Assembly (NCBI GenBank): GCA_016719945.1
Contig: JADJYE010000033.1
Location: 248,001 to 312,000, forward strand
DNA length: 64,000 bases
Direction: 5' to 3'
From: Polyangiaceae bacterium
GTDB taxonomy: Bacteria; Myxococcota_A; Polyangia; Polyangiales; Polyangiaceae
The notes below the pieces were generated by a model that worked only from the letters and a program-made list of their open reading frames with translations, ran no database searches and had not been told where the DNA came from. The position numbers were made by a program, and so were the translations under genes. Positions 28,376 to 37,538 of the stretch are shown in pieces. Each line of letters starts with the position of its first letter. Within the stretch, counting starts at the first letter, position 1.

Positions 28376-30777
28376 TCATGGATCGTCGGGCGCGTCATCC
28401 ATGGCCTCGACCGGCGCCGCCTGACCGCTCATCTTCGTGTGGTCCCGCAGGTTGCCCGTCAGGCTCGCCTCGAGCACCGCCTTGAGGTTCGCGAAAGCCG
28501 CCCCGTGCTCGCCTGCCCCGGACACGTCCTGCTGCTCTCCCCGGTCCTTCTCGGCGTCGAAGAGCGAGAACTTCCCCTCGTTGAAGTCGTGGATGAGGGT
28601 GTACTTGTCGGTCCGGACGCTGCGTCGGAAGAACGTGCCGAGCTTGCTGGTGATGCTGGCGATGTTGCAGAAGATGGGGCGCGCAGGGTCGATCTTGTCG
28701 GACCGCAGCGTTGGCACGAGCAGCGACTGCCCGCTCAAGTTATCGGTGCCGTCACGCAGGCCGACGAGCTCGAGGATGGTCGGCACGATGTCGACCAGCG
28801 ACGCGCTGCTCGACGCGCTGCCCCGGGACGCCCGGCACGCGGACGAAGAGCGGCACGTGGACGACCTCGTCGTAGCAGGTGACCGCGTGGCGATCGCCCC
28901 CGTGCTCGCCGAACTCCTCGCCGTGGTCGGCGGTGACCACCAGGACCGTGTTCTCCCACAGCGAAGGCCGCGCCTTCAGGGTCTCGACCAGCGCACGGAT
29001 CTGCTGGTCGGCGAAGGCGAGCTCCGTGTCGTAGTCGCCGACCTCACCCTTTTCTGAACTTGGACGCGTCGACGTCCTTGTGGCGCGTGTAGGGCGAGTG
29101 CTGATCCGGGTAATAGACGAGGAGGAAAAACTCCTCGCCCGGCTTCACCTTCGCCAGAAAATCGGAGGCCTTGGCGTTCGAGATCAGGTTGCGGCGCGGC
29201 CGGTTGTTCTTCGGCTTGTTGTCGGGCTCGGCGAGGATGACGTCGTCGAAGCCTCGCTGAATGCTGAGGAAGTTTCGCTTCAGGTACGTGTCGATGACGA
29301 AGCCCGTCTTGTAGCCCTTGCCCTTCAGGCGCTCCGCCAGCATGGGGCCCGAGTCCATCTGCGGGTGCCCAGCGGCCTTCGACCAGGTCGCCATCCCGGT
29401 GTCGATCCCGCTGAGCATGCTCGGGACCGACAGCACCGTGGCCGACGACTGCGAGTACGCGCGGGTGAAGACGAGCGACTCCTTCGCGAGCTTGTCGAGG
29501 TACGGCATGGTCGGCTTGCCATACCCGAGCGCGCTGACGTGGTCGGCGCGCACCGTCTCCATCAGGATCCATACGACGTTGTAAGGGCGGACCTGCTTGC
29601 CCTTCAGCGCGTCGGAGAAGCGCACGAGGTCGCCCAGCTGGCCGCGGCCGACCGAGTCGCTGCCGTTGCAGTCCTCGTCGAGGCCGTTGCCCGGGATCTC
29701 GGGGCGCGTCGGAGCGCGCTTGCCGTCGAAGGGCGCGCAGTCGCGGCCCCCGAAGAGCGACGACGCGCCATCACGGTCGAAGTCGGTCAGCCACCGCGCG
29801 GCGCGGGCGCCCAGGGAGGCGACCGCGCTGCCCTCGGCGGCGGCGAACGTCGTCGCGTTCTTCTTGGCGAGGGCGCCGACGCCGATCGCCGCCCCGAGGC
29901 CGACGACCGCGATGGCCGCCGCCCCTCGCGTGGCGAGCCTCGCAGGGACCGACCGGAGCGCGAGGTAGAGCTGGAGCGCGGCGATCGAGACGAGCCCCCC
30001 GACCCCCGCGTCGCGGGCCACCCCGAGCATGCCCGCGTACCGCCGAAGGAACGGGTACACCGTCGAGAAGACCGGGATCGTCACGAACAGCAGGAACGCC
30101 AGCGCGTGCGGCCACGGGACACGCAGCACCCCGCGGCGATCGAGGGCGGTGACGGCCGCGCGCGCCCCACGGGCGACGATCAGGGCGCCGACCAGCGAGG
30201 ACGCGACGAGCACAGCCACCGCGACGACGGCGAGCTGCTTGGCGAGATCGAGCTCTTGCAGGTCGAACAGCTTTGGGAAGACGAAGGCGGCGGCGAGAGA
30301 GACGAACGCCGCGACTGCGAGCGCCGCGAGACCGAACGCGTACAGGCGGAGCTGTGCCTCGTGGTCCGACGACGGGGAGAGCTTCGCGCGCAGCTTGTCG
30401 ATCAGCCGGCGGACCGGGCCCACGCGGGACGCCAGGGTGGCGCCTAGCCAGACGGGCAGCGCGATCAAGAACGTCGCGACGGAGCCCAGGACGGCCGAGA
30501 AGAGGATGACCGCTCCGCGGGACTTCGGCGCCCCGGCGAGGGCGCCGTCGACGGCGCCCAGGACCCAACCCGCGACGACGACCGCCGCGAGCGGGTGCAC
30601 CGCGGCCCGAGCTGCCAAGGGCGGCTGCGGCCTCGCGGCAGGCGCAGCTGCCGGTTCGGGCGCCGGCCCGGGGTCGAGGGACGGCTCGGGGTCGGGGGCG
30701 GGTGGGGCCGATGGAGCTGCCGAAACGTCATCGGGCGGCGCGGCCGCCTGTCGGTCGCCGTCGCGATCGGGCTCCAT
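28376..30777 (-). CDS. membrane-anchored sulfatase-fold hydrolase/transferase, two 1-nt frameshifts
   Basis: Order: Pro/Ala-rich N-terminus (about 70 residues), five or so membrane helices (for example VILFSAVLGSVATFLIALPV), a DxD-rich segment (DFDRDGASSLFGGRDC, then NGLDEDCNGSD) like MopE/thrombospondin-type metal motifs, and an alkaline-phosphatase-superfamily domain starting at YNVVWILMETVRADHVSA. The metal-binding VTADHGEEFGEHG is near the end. The nucleophile region reads SSATVLSVPSML, with no C/S-x-P-x-R. Two extra bases break it: T4 at 29050-29053 and C4 at 28821-28824. Removing one of each gives 799 residues. Divergent from the similar gene at 30848. Substrate unknown. Confidence 0.83.
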
Positions 30778-30847
30778 GGGACGCCGGATCGTGTAGCGCA
30801 CCGGCACAGACTTGTCACCGACCTGCCGCCAGCCCACAACGCGCCGC

Positions 30848-32737
30848 GTGAAGCTCCCGCGGCTCACGCTGACCGAGGCGCTGCTCGCCGCCGTCGTCCC
30901 CATGACGGTGTTCGACGCGATCGCGCTGCTCGCGCGGTTCGGTACGAGCCACCTCGGACACCGGCTCGTCCACGCCGCGTACGTCGGGGGGCACCGCGCC
31001 GCGCTCGCGCTGGCGCTGGTCGGTTGCGTCGCGCTCTTCCGGCTCGCGCCGCGTCTCCCGCGTTGGACGGCGCCGCTGCTCGCCTTCGCGGCGGCGCTCG
31101 CGGCCGGCGTGCCCGCGCTCTCGGAGGACCTCGAGGCGTTCGCGCTGCCGGCTCGCCTGGGCATGACCGCCGTCATCGCCCTCGCTCCCGCGGGCTTGTG
31201 CGCGGCCGCCGTCTTCGGCGGCGCCCGGCGCCTCGTACGCCTGGGGACACTCACGGTCGCGCTCGGCGCGGCCCTCGCCAACCACACCCTGTTGAGGCTC
31301 AACTACCCGGGCTTCCACCTCGCTTGTGTCGTGCTGTCGCAGCTCGGGCTGGGCATCGCGATGGCGAGCGCTCCTGCTTCGCGCGAGCCGCTGCTCAAGA
31401 GCAAGGCCGCCGCGAGGGACGCGGCCTTCGCGCTCTTCGCGGCGTGGTCGCTCGCCATTCCCCCCTCGAACCGCGTCGCCGTGCTCCTCGGCACCGACGA
31501 CGCCTCTCCGGTGTACCGCTTCGCGGCCGACTTCTACGCCGACGACGACCTCGACGCGCTCGGCTCCGACAACCCGTACTTCAGGCCGCGCGAAGGCGCG
31601 CCGAACGTGCCTGCGGGCGCGGCCCTCGTGTCTCGAAAGGACCTCATCGTCCTCTTGGTGACCTACGACGCGTTTCGGCAGGACGTCGCGGCGAGCCACT
31701 CGTTCCCCGGGCTCGACAGGCTGCGCGGCGAGGGCGTGACCTTCACCAGCGCTTACTCCCCGGCGACCTCGACCTGCGCGAGCCTGTCGGCCCTCTTCTC
31801 CGGTCGGCACTACAACCAGCTCCGCTGGAAGGAGACGGAGGTCAACGGCAAGGAGACGTTCGTCCCCGAGTCGGGGAACGACGGGCAGTTCCCCGAGCTG
31901 CTCTCTGCGGCGGGCGTGAAGACGCACCTCGTCGCGTCGTATTGGTGCGCCACCGCCAAGGGCGGCATCGTGAAGGGGTTCCAGGACGAGTACAAACCGA
32001 ACCTGCGCGCTTACCGAATGGCAGCCGAGGCGCTCCCCGTGATGGGGAAGTGGGCGAAGAAGACCAAGCGAGGCCCGGCGTTCGCCTACACCCACCTGAT
32101 GGACGCGCACGCCCCCTACGATCAGGCGGGGAAGGAGGGGACCGCGTTCGAGCGATACGTCCGCGAGCTCCAGCAGGCGGATCGTCAGCTACAGCAGCTG
32201 ATCGAGGAGCTCGAGGCGGCTGGCGTGTGGGACCGCGTCGTCATGATCGTGAGCGCGGACCACGGCGAGTCGTTCGGGGAACACGGCCAGAACCAGCACC
32301 ACGGGCACATGTTCGAGCAGCAGGTCCACGTCCCGCTCGTGATCCGCGTCCCCGGCATGAAGGCGCGGACGATCGACGAGCCCGTGACGCTCGTCGACCT
32401 CGGACCGACGATCCTCGATCTGTTCGGCCTGCCGACGCCCGGCCACTTCATGGGTCAGAGCCTCGTCCCGCTCTTGCGCGGCGAGGAGAAGGTCTTTTTC
32501 CGCCCGGTCGCGATGCACTCGACGAAGTCACAGCTCGGGATGGTCTTTCCCGATCGCATCAAGGCGCTCTACTCGGTGAAGAAGAAGCGGAGCGAGGTCT
32601 ACGATCTCGCTAGCGACCCGGGCGAAGAGGACAACCTCGCCGACGAGCCCTGGGCGAAGGATCGCATCAAGATCCTGCGCTCTTTCTTCAAGACCCACGG
32701 GTACAGCGCGCCGGGCTACAAGATGCCCACGCGCTAG
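30848..32737 (+). CDS. membrane-anchored sulfatase-fold protein (LTA-synthase-like layout)
   Basis: A 629-residue protein with five to six N-terminal membrane helices (MTVFDAIALLARF onward to residue 200) and a C-terminal alkaline-phosphatase-superfamily domain. LIVLLVTYDAFRQDV opens the domain; metal ligands are in IVSADHGESFGEHG; VDLGPTILDLFGLP is a family motif. The nucleophile region reads PATSTCASLSALFSG, without C-x-P-x-R, so classic arylsulfatase activity is unlikely; phospho- or sulfo-group transfer or hydrolysis on envelope glycans is an option. The GTG at 30848 is chosen because the first TM follows; a TTG at 30812 would extend the protein. Divergent from the gene at 30777. Confidence 0.87.
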   Translation: MKLPRLTLTEALLAAVVPMTVFDAIALLARFGTSHLGHRLVHAAYVGGHRAALALALVGCVALFRLAPRLPRWTAPLLAFAAALAAGVPALSEDLEAFALPARLGMTAVIALAPAGLCAAAVFGGARRLVRLGTLTVALGAALANHTLLRLNYPGFHLACVVLSQLGLGIAMASAPASREPLLKSKAAARDAAFALFAAWSLAIPPSNRVAVLLGTDDASPVYRFAADFYADDDLDALGSDNPYFRPREGAPNVPAGAALVSRKDLIVLLVTYDAFRQDVAASHSFPGLDRLRGEGVTFTSAYSPATSTCASLSALFSGRHYNQLRWKETEVNGKETFVPESGNDGQFPELLSAAGVKTHLVASYWCATAKGGIVKGFQDEYKPNLRAYRMAAEALPVMGKWAKKTKRGPAFAYTHLMDAHAPYDQAGKEGTAFERYVRELQQADRQLQQLIEELEAAGVWDRVVMIVSADHGESFGEHGQNQHHGHMFEQQVHVPLVIRVPGMKARTIDEPVTLVDLGPTILDLFGLPTPGHFMGQSLVPLLRGEEKVFFRPVAMHSTKSQLGMVFPDRIKALYSVKKKRSEVYDLASDPGEEDNLADEPWAKDRIKILRSFFKTHGYSAPGYKMPTR

Positions 32738-32740
32738 GCC

Positions 32741-33583
32741 TCACTCGCGCCTCGACGTGATGCGCAGGCGGTCGTCGCCGAGACAGAGCAGGGCGGCTTC
32801 GAGCGAGCGCGTGCTTCGCGGGTCTGCGGCGTGTGCCCGGCTGGCGTGGACGGCCCGCCGCGTGATCCCGCACGCGTCCGCCAGGCGCGCCGGCGCGTGA
32901 GCGTGAGCGTGCTGCGCGGCCGCGAGGAAGAGCGCTCGCGTCGGCGAGCGACGACGAACGTCGTCTCGACACCCGCGAGCGGAGGAAGCCGCGGCGTCGG
33001 CGATCCACGCGAGCGGCGCCGCGCCCAGCTCGGCGAGGGAGGAGCCCCTCGGCGCAGGTGACCCGGCCACGTTGCAGGAGGGATCCGACGAGACATATCG
33101 ATGGAACCAGGGGCGAAAGGTCGACAGGGGTCGTCCGACCAGCGCCGCCACGCGGGCATCCGTTACCCATGGATCCGCGATGGCCCCCATCACGTCGCGG
33201 TAGGTCGACCAGGGCCAAGCGAGCGGATCGGCGGCCAGCCCGGCTCGCACCGGGTTCAGCGCGACGTACCGGAGGTTTCGCAGCACCTTCACGGGGTCGG
33301 TGATGGGCTGCGGCAGGTCGATGTCGTCCCAGCGAACCGCCCCGCGCGCCAGGCGCGTGCGCGTGAGGTTCCCTGCGATGCGGGCGAAAGCCGCGCGCGC
33401 CCCCGCGGCGTCCGCGGCAGGCGTTACCAGGTGAACGTGGTCGGGCATCAACACGGCGGCCACTGCGCGAGGGAACGCGCGGGCGAGCCGCACCCAGAGC
33501 CAGGCTGCGACGTCATGGCTCGTGAGGGAGAGAGCGCAGCGGTAGCTCCGCGCCGCGAGGTGAATCAGGCCGGGCGAGCTCAT
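32741..33583 (-). CDS. RAYT / Y1 tyrosine HUH transposase with DnaA-like C-terminal domain
   Basis: A 280-residue REP-associated tyrosine transposase. VLMPDHVHLVTPAAD holds the HxH (HUH) metal motif near residue 45; LRNLRYVALNPVRAGLAADP and WPWSTYRDVMG are hallmark Y1_Tnp/RAYT segments. A C-terminal helical domain (PARLADACGITRRAVHASRA) resembles the DnaA-type HTH seen in many proteobacterial RAYTs. These proteins cleave single-stranded DNA at REP palindromes. ATG at 33583; no terminal repeats of an insertion sequence were found, as expected for a domesticated RAYT. It sits convergent to the upstream sulfatase-fold gene with only 3 nt between. Confidence 0.9.
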   Translation of the reverse strand: MSSPGLIHLAARSYRCALSLTSHDVAAWLWVRLARAFPRAVAAVLMPDHVHLVTPAADAAGARAAFARIAGNLTRTRLARGAVRWDDIDLPQPITDPVKVLRNLRYVALNPVRAGLAADPLAWPWSTYRDVMGAIADPWVTDARVAALVGRPLSTFRPWFHRYVSSDPSCNVAGSPAPRGSSLAELGAAPLAWIADAAASSARGCRDDVRRRSPTRALFLAAAQHAHAHAPARLADACGITRRAVHASRAHAADPRSTRSLEAALLCLGDDRLRITSRRE

Positions 33584-33654
33584 GCGCCTCGTGACAGCAC
33601 GCGACGTTCCAGCGCGAGCGGGCCTCGCTTCAGGGGCCTCGCGCTCGATCCGCC

Positions 33655-33689
33655 CTGGCGGCCGCTGGCGGGTACGCGGCGGCCGCCAG
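33655..33689. repeat. 11-bp perfect inverted repeat upstream of the RAYT gene
   Basis: Arms CTGGCGGCCGC (33655-33665) and GCGGCCGCCAG (33679-33689) with a 13-nt loop, 72 nt upstream of the transposase start. This is the shape of a REP palindrome, a natural RAYT substrate, but with one copy visible the identity is a proposal. Confidence 0.55.
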
Positions 33690-33754
33690 TCGCGGTCGAG
33701 GATGTGGGGTCGAAGTTCCCGAAGCGAGAGCTTCGAGGCGACATCGGGGGAGGT

Positions 33755-33796
33755 ATGGGGGATCGAATTGGACGATTTGAGCAATTCGACCCCCTA
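33755..33796. repeat. imperfect hairpin downstream of the third sulfatase-fold gene
   Basis: Left arm GGGGGATCGAATTG (33757-33770), loop gacgatttgag, right arm CAATTCGACCCCC (33782-33794); an 8-bp perfect stem plus five G:C pairs with a single bulged T. It lies 46 nt past the stop of the gene at 33842 (minus strand), so it may terminate that transcript or belong to a REP element. It is noticeably AT-richer than its surroundings. Confidence 0.5.
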
Positions 33797-33841
33797 TCCC
33801 CGGCGCCCCCCCATCCCCGGCGCCGACCCCGCATCCCGCCC

Positions 33842-35764
33842 TCAGCGCGGCGGGTTCTCGTTCGGCGTGACGTCGGCCGGCATGTAGCCGAACAGCGCCC
33901 GCGCGCGGGCGGCGAGGTCCCCGCACGCGGCCTCCCCGAGGTCCTTCTTCTCCTTCGGGTCGGTCTCCAGGTTGAAGCAGGCGTATTGGTCGTCCTTGCC
34001 GCGCGCCGCGAGCTTGTGCGGATAGTGCATCATCCCGAGGCTCGCGTTCTTGCACTGCCAGATCCACGAGCAGTTCGTGAGCGCGACGGGCTCCCGCGGG
34101 CCGAGCGGTCGCGTGAGCGGCTGGCCGGGCATCTTCGCCCGGTGCGGCGCGACGGCGGGCAGGTCCCACAAGCCCATCAGGTCGAGGATCGTGGGCGCCA
34201 GATCGAGGTGGTAGGTGGGCGTCGAGCGCGCGGCGCGCAAGCCTTCGCGTTCGGGTTGCGAGAGGACCCCGCGCTTGGCCCAGATCCACGCTGGCACCCG
34301 GACCTCCGTCTCGTAGACGGTCTTCGTGTGCCCATCGCCGCCGTGCTCCCAGAAGCTCTCGCCGTGATCGGAGGTGAACACGACGATGGTGCGGTCCGTG
34401 GACGGCGACGCCGCGATCGCCGTCATCACCCGCGCGAACGCTTTGTCCGACGCGTGGACCGCGTTCTGGTAGCGCGCGAACGCCTCCTTCCGCTTGTCCG
34501 CGGCTTCGGGCGCATAGGGCGCGTCGGCCTCGTCCACGAGGTACGGGAAGTGGGGGTTCGAAAGCTGGACGACCGCGAAGAACGGCTCCTTCAGCTTCGG
34601 CAGCTCGGCGACCACGCGGTCAGCGAGCAGCGAGTCGTTGGCTCCGGTGTCACCGTCGGCGCCCATGTGGAGGTGGCTCGACATCACGAGCTCGTCGAGC
34701 CCCTCGTCTTGTACGAGGAAGCGCATCCCGAACAGCATGATGTATTGGCTCGTGTAGTACGCCGTGGAGTACCCGGCCGCCTTCGCGAAGCCGAACAGGT
34801 ACGGCGCCGAGTGGAGCGTCGCGAAGTCCTCGGTCGGCGGTAGCCCGCTCAAGATCACGCTCATCGAGATCACCGTCGAGGACGCCACGGCGCGCATCCC
34901 GTTGAAGGGGAAGCGCGGCTTCGCGACCTCGTGCGAGTGCCTGCCCGGACGCGCGCAGGTCGGCGAGGGGTCGCTGCAATAGACGTCCTCCCGCAGGGAC
35001 TCCTGCAAGACGAGCACGACGTTGCGCCGGTCGCTCGCCGCGCTGAGCGGTGGGATGACGGTCGGCGTCCGTCGCTGGGTCCGGAGCACCTTGAGGCGGC
35101 GGCTGGGCGGGAACTGCTCGCGCACGGCGACGCCCATCGCGGACAGGTAGATGTGGTCGGGCGACGACGACTGCCACACGCGGTAGCTGGCCGGACCCGC
35201 GAACAGGAAGGCCCCGAGCACGAACGCCGCGAGCCCTGCCGAGCGGCGCAGCGCGGGTCGCGGGCGCGCGAACGTGCGAGTCGCGTAGGCGAGCGCGAGC
35301 GCGAGGACGAACGCGGCGGGGAGGTAGAGGCCGAGCTGGGTGCGGCGGTCCCAGGGCAGGGCGCAGGTCCACGTCGACGGGATCGCCCGATACTCGAGCA
35401 TCGCGTCGCTGCCGCAGTACACGTTGTACATGCGGAAGAACGCGCTCTGCACCGCGAGCTGGAGCGGGAAGAGCAAGAAGAGCCCAAGCGCAAAGAAGAC
35501 TCGAGCCCGCCCGCGCCGCCTGGTCGCCGCGAGCAGCAGCGCAGCCCAGAACGTGCCTGTCAGCGCGACCGAGCCCGCGTACCCGAGCGCGTGCAGCGGG
35601 GCGAACGTGAGCATGTGGCTAGAGCGCCGGGAGAGATCGAGGCCGAGCTGGAGCAGCAGCGGGGTCGCGAGCACCACGGCGGCGGTCAGCCTGCGACGAG
35701 ATCGGATCAGCGCCCGCCGAGGGCGCGCCGAGAGCTTGCGCTGAGGGGTCCCCTCCTCTGACAC
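33842..35764 (-). CDS. membrane-anchored sulfatase-fold protein
   Basis: A 640-residue protein with about five membrane helices in the first 200 residues and a C-terminal alkaline-phosphatase-superfamily domain. RNVVLVLQESLREDVYC opens the catalytic domain, metal ligands are in VFTSDHGESFWEHGGDGH, and DLAPTILDLMGLWDLP is typical. The nucleophile region is VASSTVISMSVILSG, so a Thr or Ser nucleophile as in LTA synthase or phosphoethanolamine transferases, and not a formylglycine. DDQYACFNLETDPKEKKDLG is the usual sulfatase C-terminal motif. Divergent from the HTTM-like gene. Substrate unknown. Confidence 0.86.
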   Translation of the reverse strand: MSEEGTPQRKLSARPRRALIRSRRRLTAAVVLATPLLLQLGLDLSRRSSHMLTFAPLHALGYAGSVALTGTFWAALLLAATRRRGRARVFFALGLFLLFPLQLAVQSAFFRMYNVYCGSDAMLEYRAIPSTWTCALPWDRRTQLGLYLPAAFVLALALAYATRTFARPRPALRRSAGLAAFVLGAFLFAGPASYRVWQSSSPDHIYLSAMGVAVREQFPPSRRLKVLRTQRRTPTVIPPLSAASDRRNVVLVLQESLREDVYCSDPSPTCARPGRHSHEVAKPRFPFNGMRAVASSTVISMSVILSGLPPTEDFATLHSAPYLFGFAKAAGYSTAYYTSQYIMLFGMRFLVQDEGLDELVMSSHLHMGADGDTGANDSLLADRVVAELPKLKEPFFAVVQLSNPHFPYLVDEADAPYAPEAADKRKEAFARYQNAVHASDKAFARVMTAIAASPSTDRTIVVFTSDHGESFWEHGGDGHTKTVYETEVRVPAWIWAKRGVLSQPEREGLRAARSTPTYHLDLAPTILDLMGLWDLPAVAPHRAKMPGQPLTRPLGPREPVALTNCSWIWQCKNASLGMMHYPHKLAARGKDDQYACFNLETDPKEKKDLGEAACGDLAARARALFGYMPADVTPNENPPR

Positions 35765-35840
35765 CGAGGCGATGCTCAGGCGTGCGCCGACGCCTCGTCA
35801 AGCTTGCCGCGCCCTACACCCTCGGTTACTTCGGCCGGGC

Positions 35841-37538
35841 ATGCTTGCTTCTTCGAACTTCGCCGCGGCTGCGCGCGAGGCCGCGCGCGAGGTCGCGTGG
35901 CGATTCTCGGAGGGCCTGAAGAAGCAGCTGGGCCGAGAGGCGCTCTCTGCGCTGTTGCACGTCGCGATCTTGCTCGCCCTCGTGTCGCTCTTCCGGCCCC
36001 TGTTCTTCCGCGGGGTGAGCGAGCTGCACTACCGGGCGCCATCGATCCTCGTGTCGATGGTCAAATCGGACCTGAACGTCATCACCCAGTCGGCGCGCAA
36101 GCACGGCCCGGCGTACCCCGAGTACCTGATCTTCTTCGTCCCGCTGGTCCTCTTCCTCGTCTCCAAGCGCAAGCTCCGCTGGACAGACTGGGAGCACGGC
36201 AAGTCGCTGCGCGTCTACGTCATGTTGATCGTGGGGATGCTCGCGTGGTCGGGCGCGACCTTCCCGTTCAACCTGTATTTGAACCGCGGCCACTTCCTCG
36301 ATCGCTTCTGCCTCGCGGCCTTCGCCGCGCTCGCCTGGCGATTCCCGGTGATGGTCCCGCTCGCCGTGCGGACGGCGATCGTGATGATCAAGGAGCCGTA
36401 CATCCCGATCCCCCACGACGATTTCGACTTCCGCGCGCCGGCCGAGCTCGTCGTCGTGTTCTCGATCTTCGCGTGGGCCTCCGCCTCGCGGTCCTTCAAG
36501 CCTTGGCACTTCCTCGTCGTGGGGATCGGCTCGTTCGCCGACTACTACTACTCGGCTGGCCTCGCGAAGTGGAGCTTCGGCCCCCCACACTCGTGGCTGA
36601 ACGAGAACCCCGTCTCGAACATCTCGGTCGCCGGGTACGTGCGCGGCTGGGCGTCGTGGGTGCCCGAGGAGACGTTCCTTCGGTTCGCCGAGCTCGCGAG
36701 GAAGGCCGACCCGGTCTTCCTCCACTACACGATGGTGATCGAGCTCGCGGCGCTGTTCGCGTTCTTCCTGCACCCGAAGCTCACGCGCTGGATCTTCCTC
36801 GGCTGCTTCCTGCTGAACTTCGGCATCTTCATGATGACCGGCATCTGCTTCTGGAAGTGGATGACCGTGTCGCTCGGCGCGTTCATCTGGATGAGCCGCT
36901 CGGGCGCGCCGCTCGTCGAGAAGCTGCACCAGCACAAGCTCGCCCTCCTGCTCGGCGTGGCGGCCATCTACCACGGGAACGAGCGCATCTGGTTCTACCC
37001 GCAGACGCACGTGGTCTGGTACGACACGCGCCTCACGGAGAACTACGAGCTGTACGCCGTCGGTGAGAGCGGCAAGCGCTACCTCGTCCCGCCGACGTAC
37101 CTCGAGCCGATGGACATGCACTTCACGCAGGGCCGCCTCTGCTACGCGACCGACAACGAGCGGTCGGTCACGGGCATCTACGGCACGACGGGCGGCTACC
37201 GGACGATGAAGCAGCTCGAGGAGTTCAAGTCGCCGAAGCAGGCGTTCGATCTCCAGCGGCGGGGACGCCCGTGCAAAGATCCAAAGCAGCAGGCGAAGTT
37301 CGACGACGTCATGAAGACGTTCTTCGGTAACTTGAACCGCCGCGGGAAGAGGCCGCACGGCTGGCTCAAATGGCTCGGCCGGCCGACCCACCTCTGGGTC
37401 TTCCCCAAGGGCGAGCTGTACGACGCGCAGGAGAAGGTCGTGCGCATCGAGCTTTCACTGACCGTCGTGTACCATCACGAGCAAAAGCTCCACCGCAGCG
37501 AGCCCAAGGTCACGCACTCCGTCGACATCCCCCGCTAA
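35841..37538 (+). CDS. HTTM/vitamin-K-carboxylase-like polytopic membrane protein
   Basis: A 565-residue protein with about ten hydrophobic segments and a soluble C-terminal region of 170 residues. The segments FADYYYSAGLAKWSFGPP and LHYTMVIELAALFAFFLHPK, then RWIFLGCFLLNFGIFMMTGI and FWKWMTVSLGAFIWM, resemble the HTTM (horizontally transferred transmembrane) family, which includes gamma-glutamyl carboxylase-like proteins. The C-terminus ends after a beta-rich stretch (KVVRIELSLTVVYHHEQKL). The ATG at 35841 gives MLASSNFAAAAREA. Its stop TAA overlaps the next ATG by one base; so it leads an operon with GT2 and gmd. Function unproven. Confidence 0.7.
   Translation: MLASSNFAAAAREAAREVAWRFSEGLKKQLGREALSALLHVAILLALVSLFRPLFFRGVSELHYRAPSILVSMVKSDLNVITQSARKHGPAYPEYLIFFVPLVLFLVSKRKLRWTDWEHGKSLRVYVMLIVGMLAWSGATFPFNLYLNRGHFLDRFCLAAFAALAWRFPVMVPLAVRTAIVMIKEPYIPIPHDDFDFRAPAELVVVFSIFAWASASRSFKPWHFLVVGIGSFADYYYSAGLAKWSFGPPHSWLNENPVSNISVAGYVRGWASWVPEETFLRFAELARKADPVFLHYTMVIELAALFAFFLHPKLTRWIFLGCFLLNFGIFMMTGICFWKWMTVSLGAFIWMSRSGAPLVEKLHQHKLALLLGVAAIYHGNERIWFYPQTHVVWYDTRLTENYELYAVGESGKRYLVPPTYLEPMDMHFTQGRLCYATDNERSVTGIYGTTGGYRTMKQLEEFKSPKQAFDLQRRGRPCKDPKQQAKFDDVMKTFFGNLNRRGKRPHGWLKWLGRPTHLWVFPKGELYDAQEKVVRIELSLTVVYHHEQKLHRSEPKVTHSVDIPR

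Noticed and set aside
35804..37066. 420-codon Arg/Pro-rich reading frame overlapping the HTTM-like gene
   Set aside because: A shadow frame of the membrane protein; it has no recognisable motif and the alternative frame has clear hydrophobic segments.
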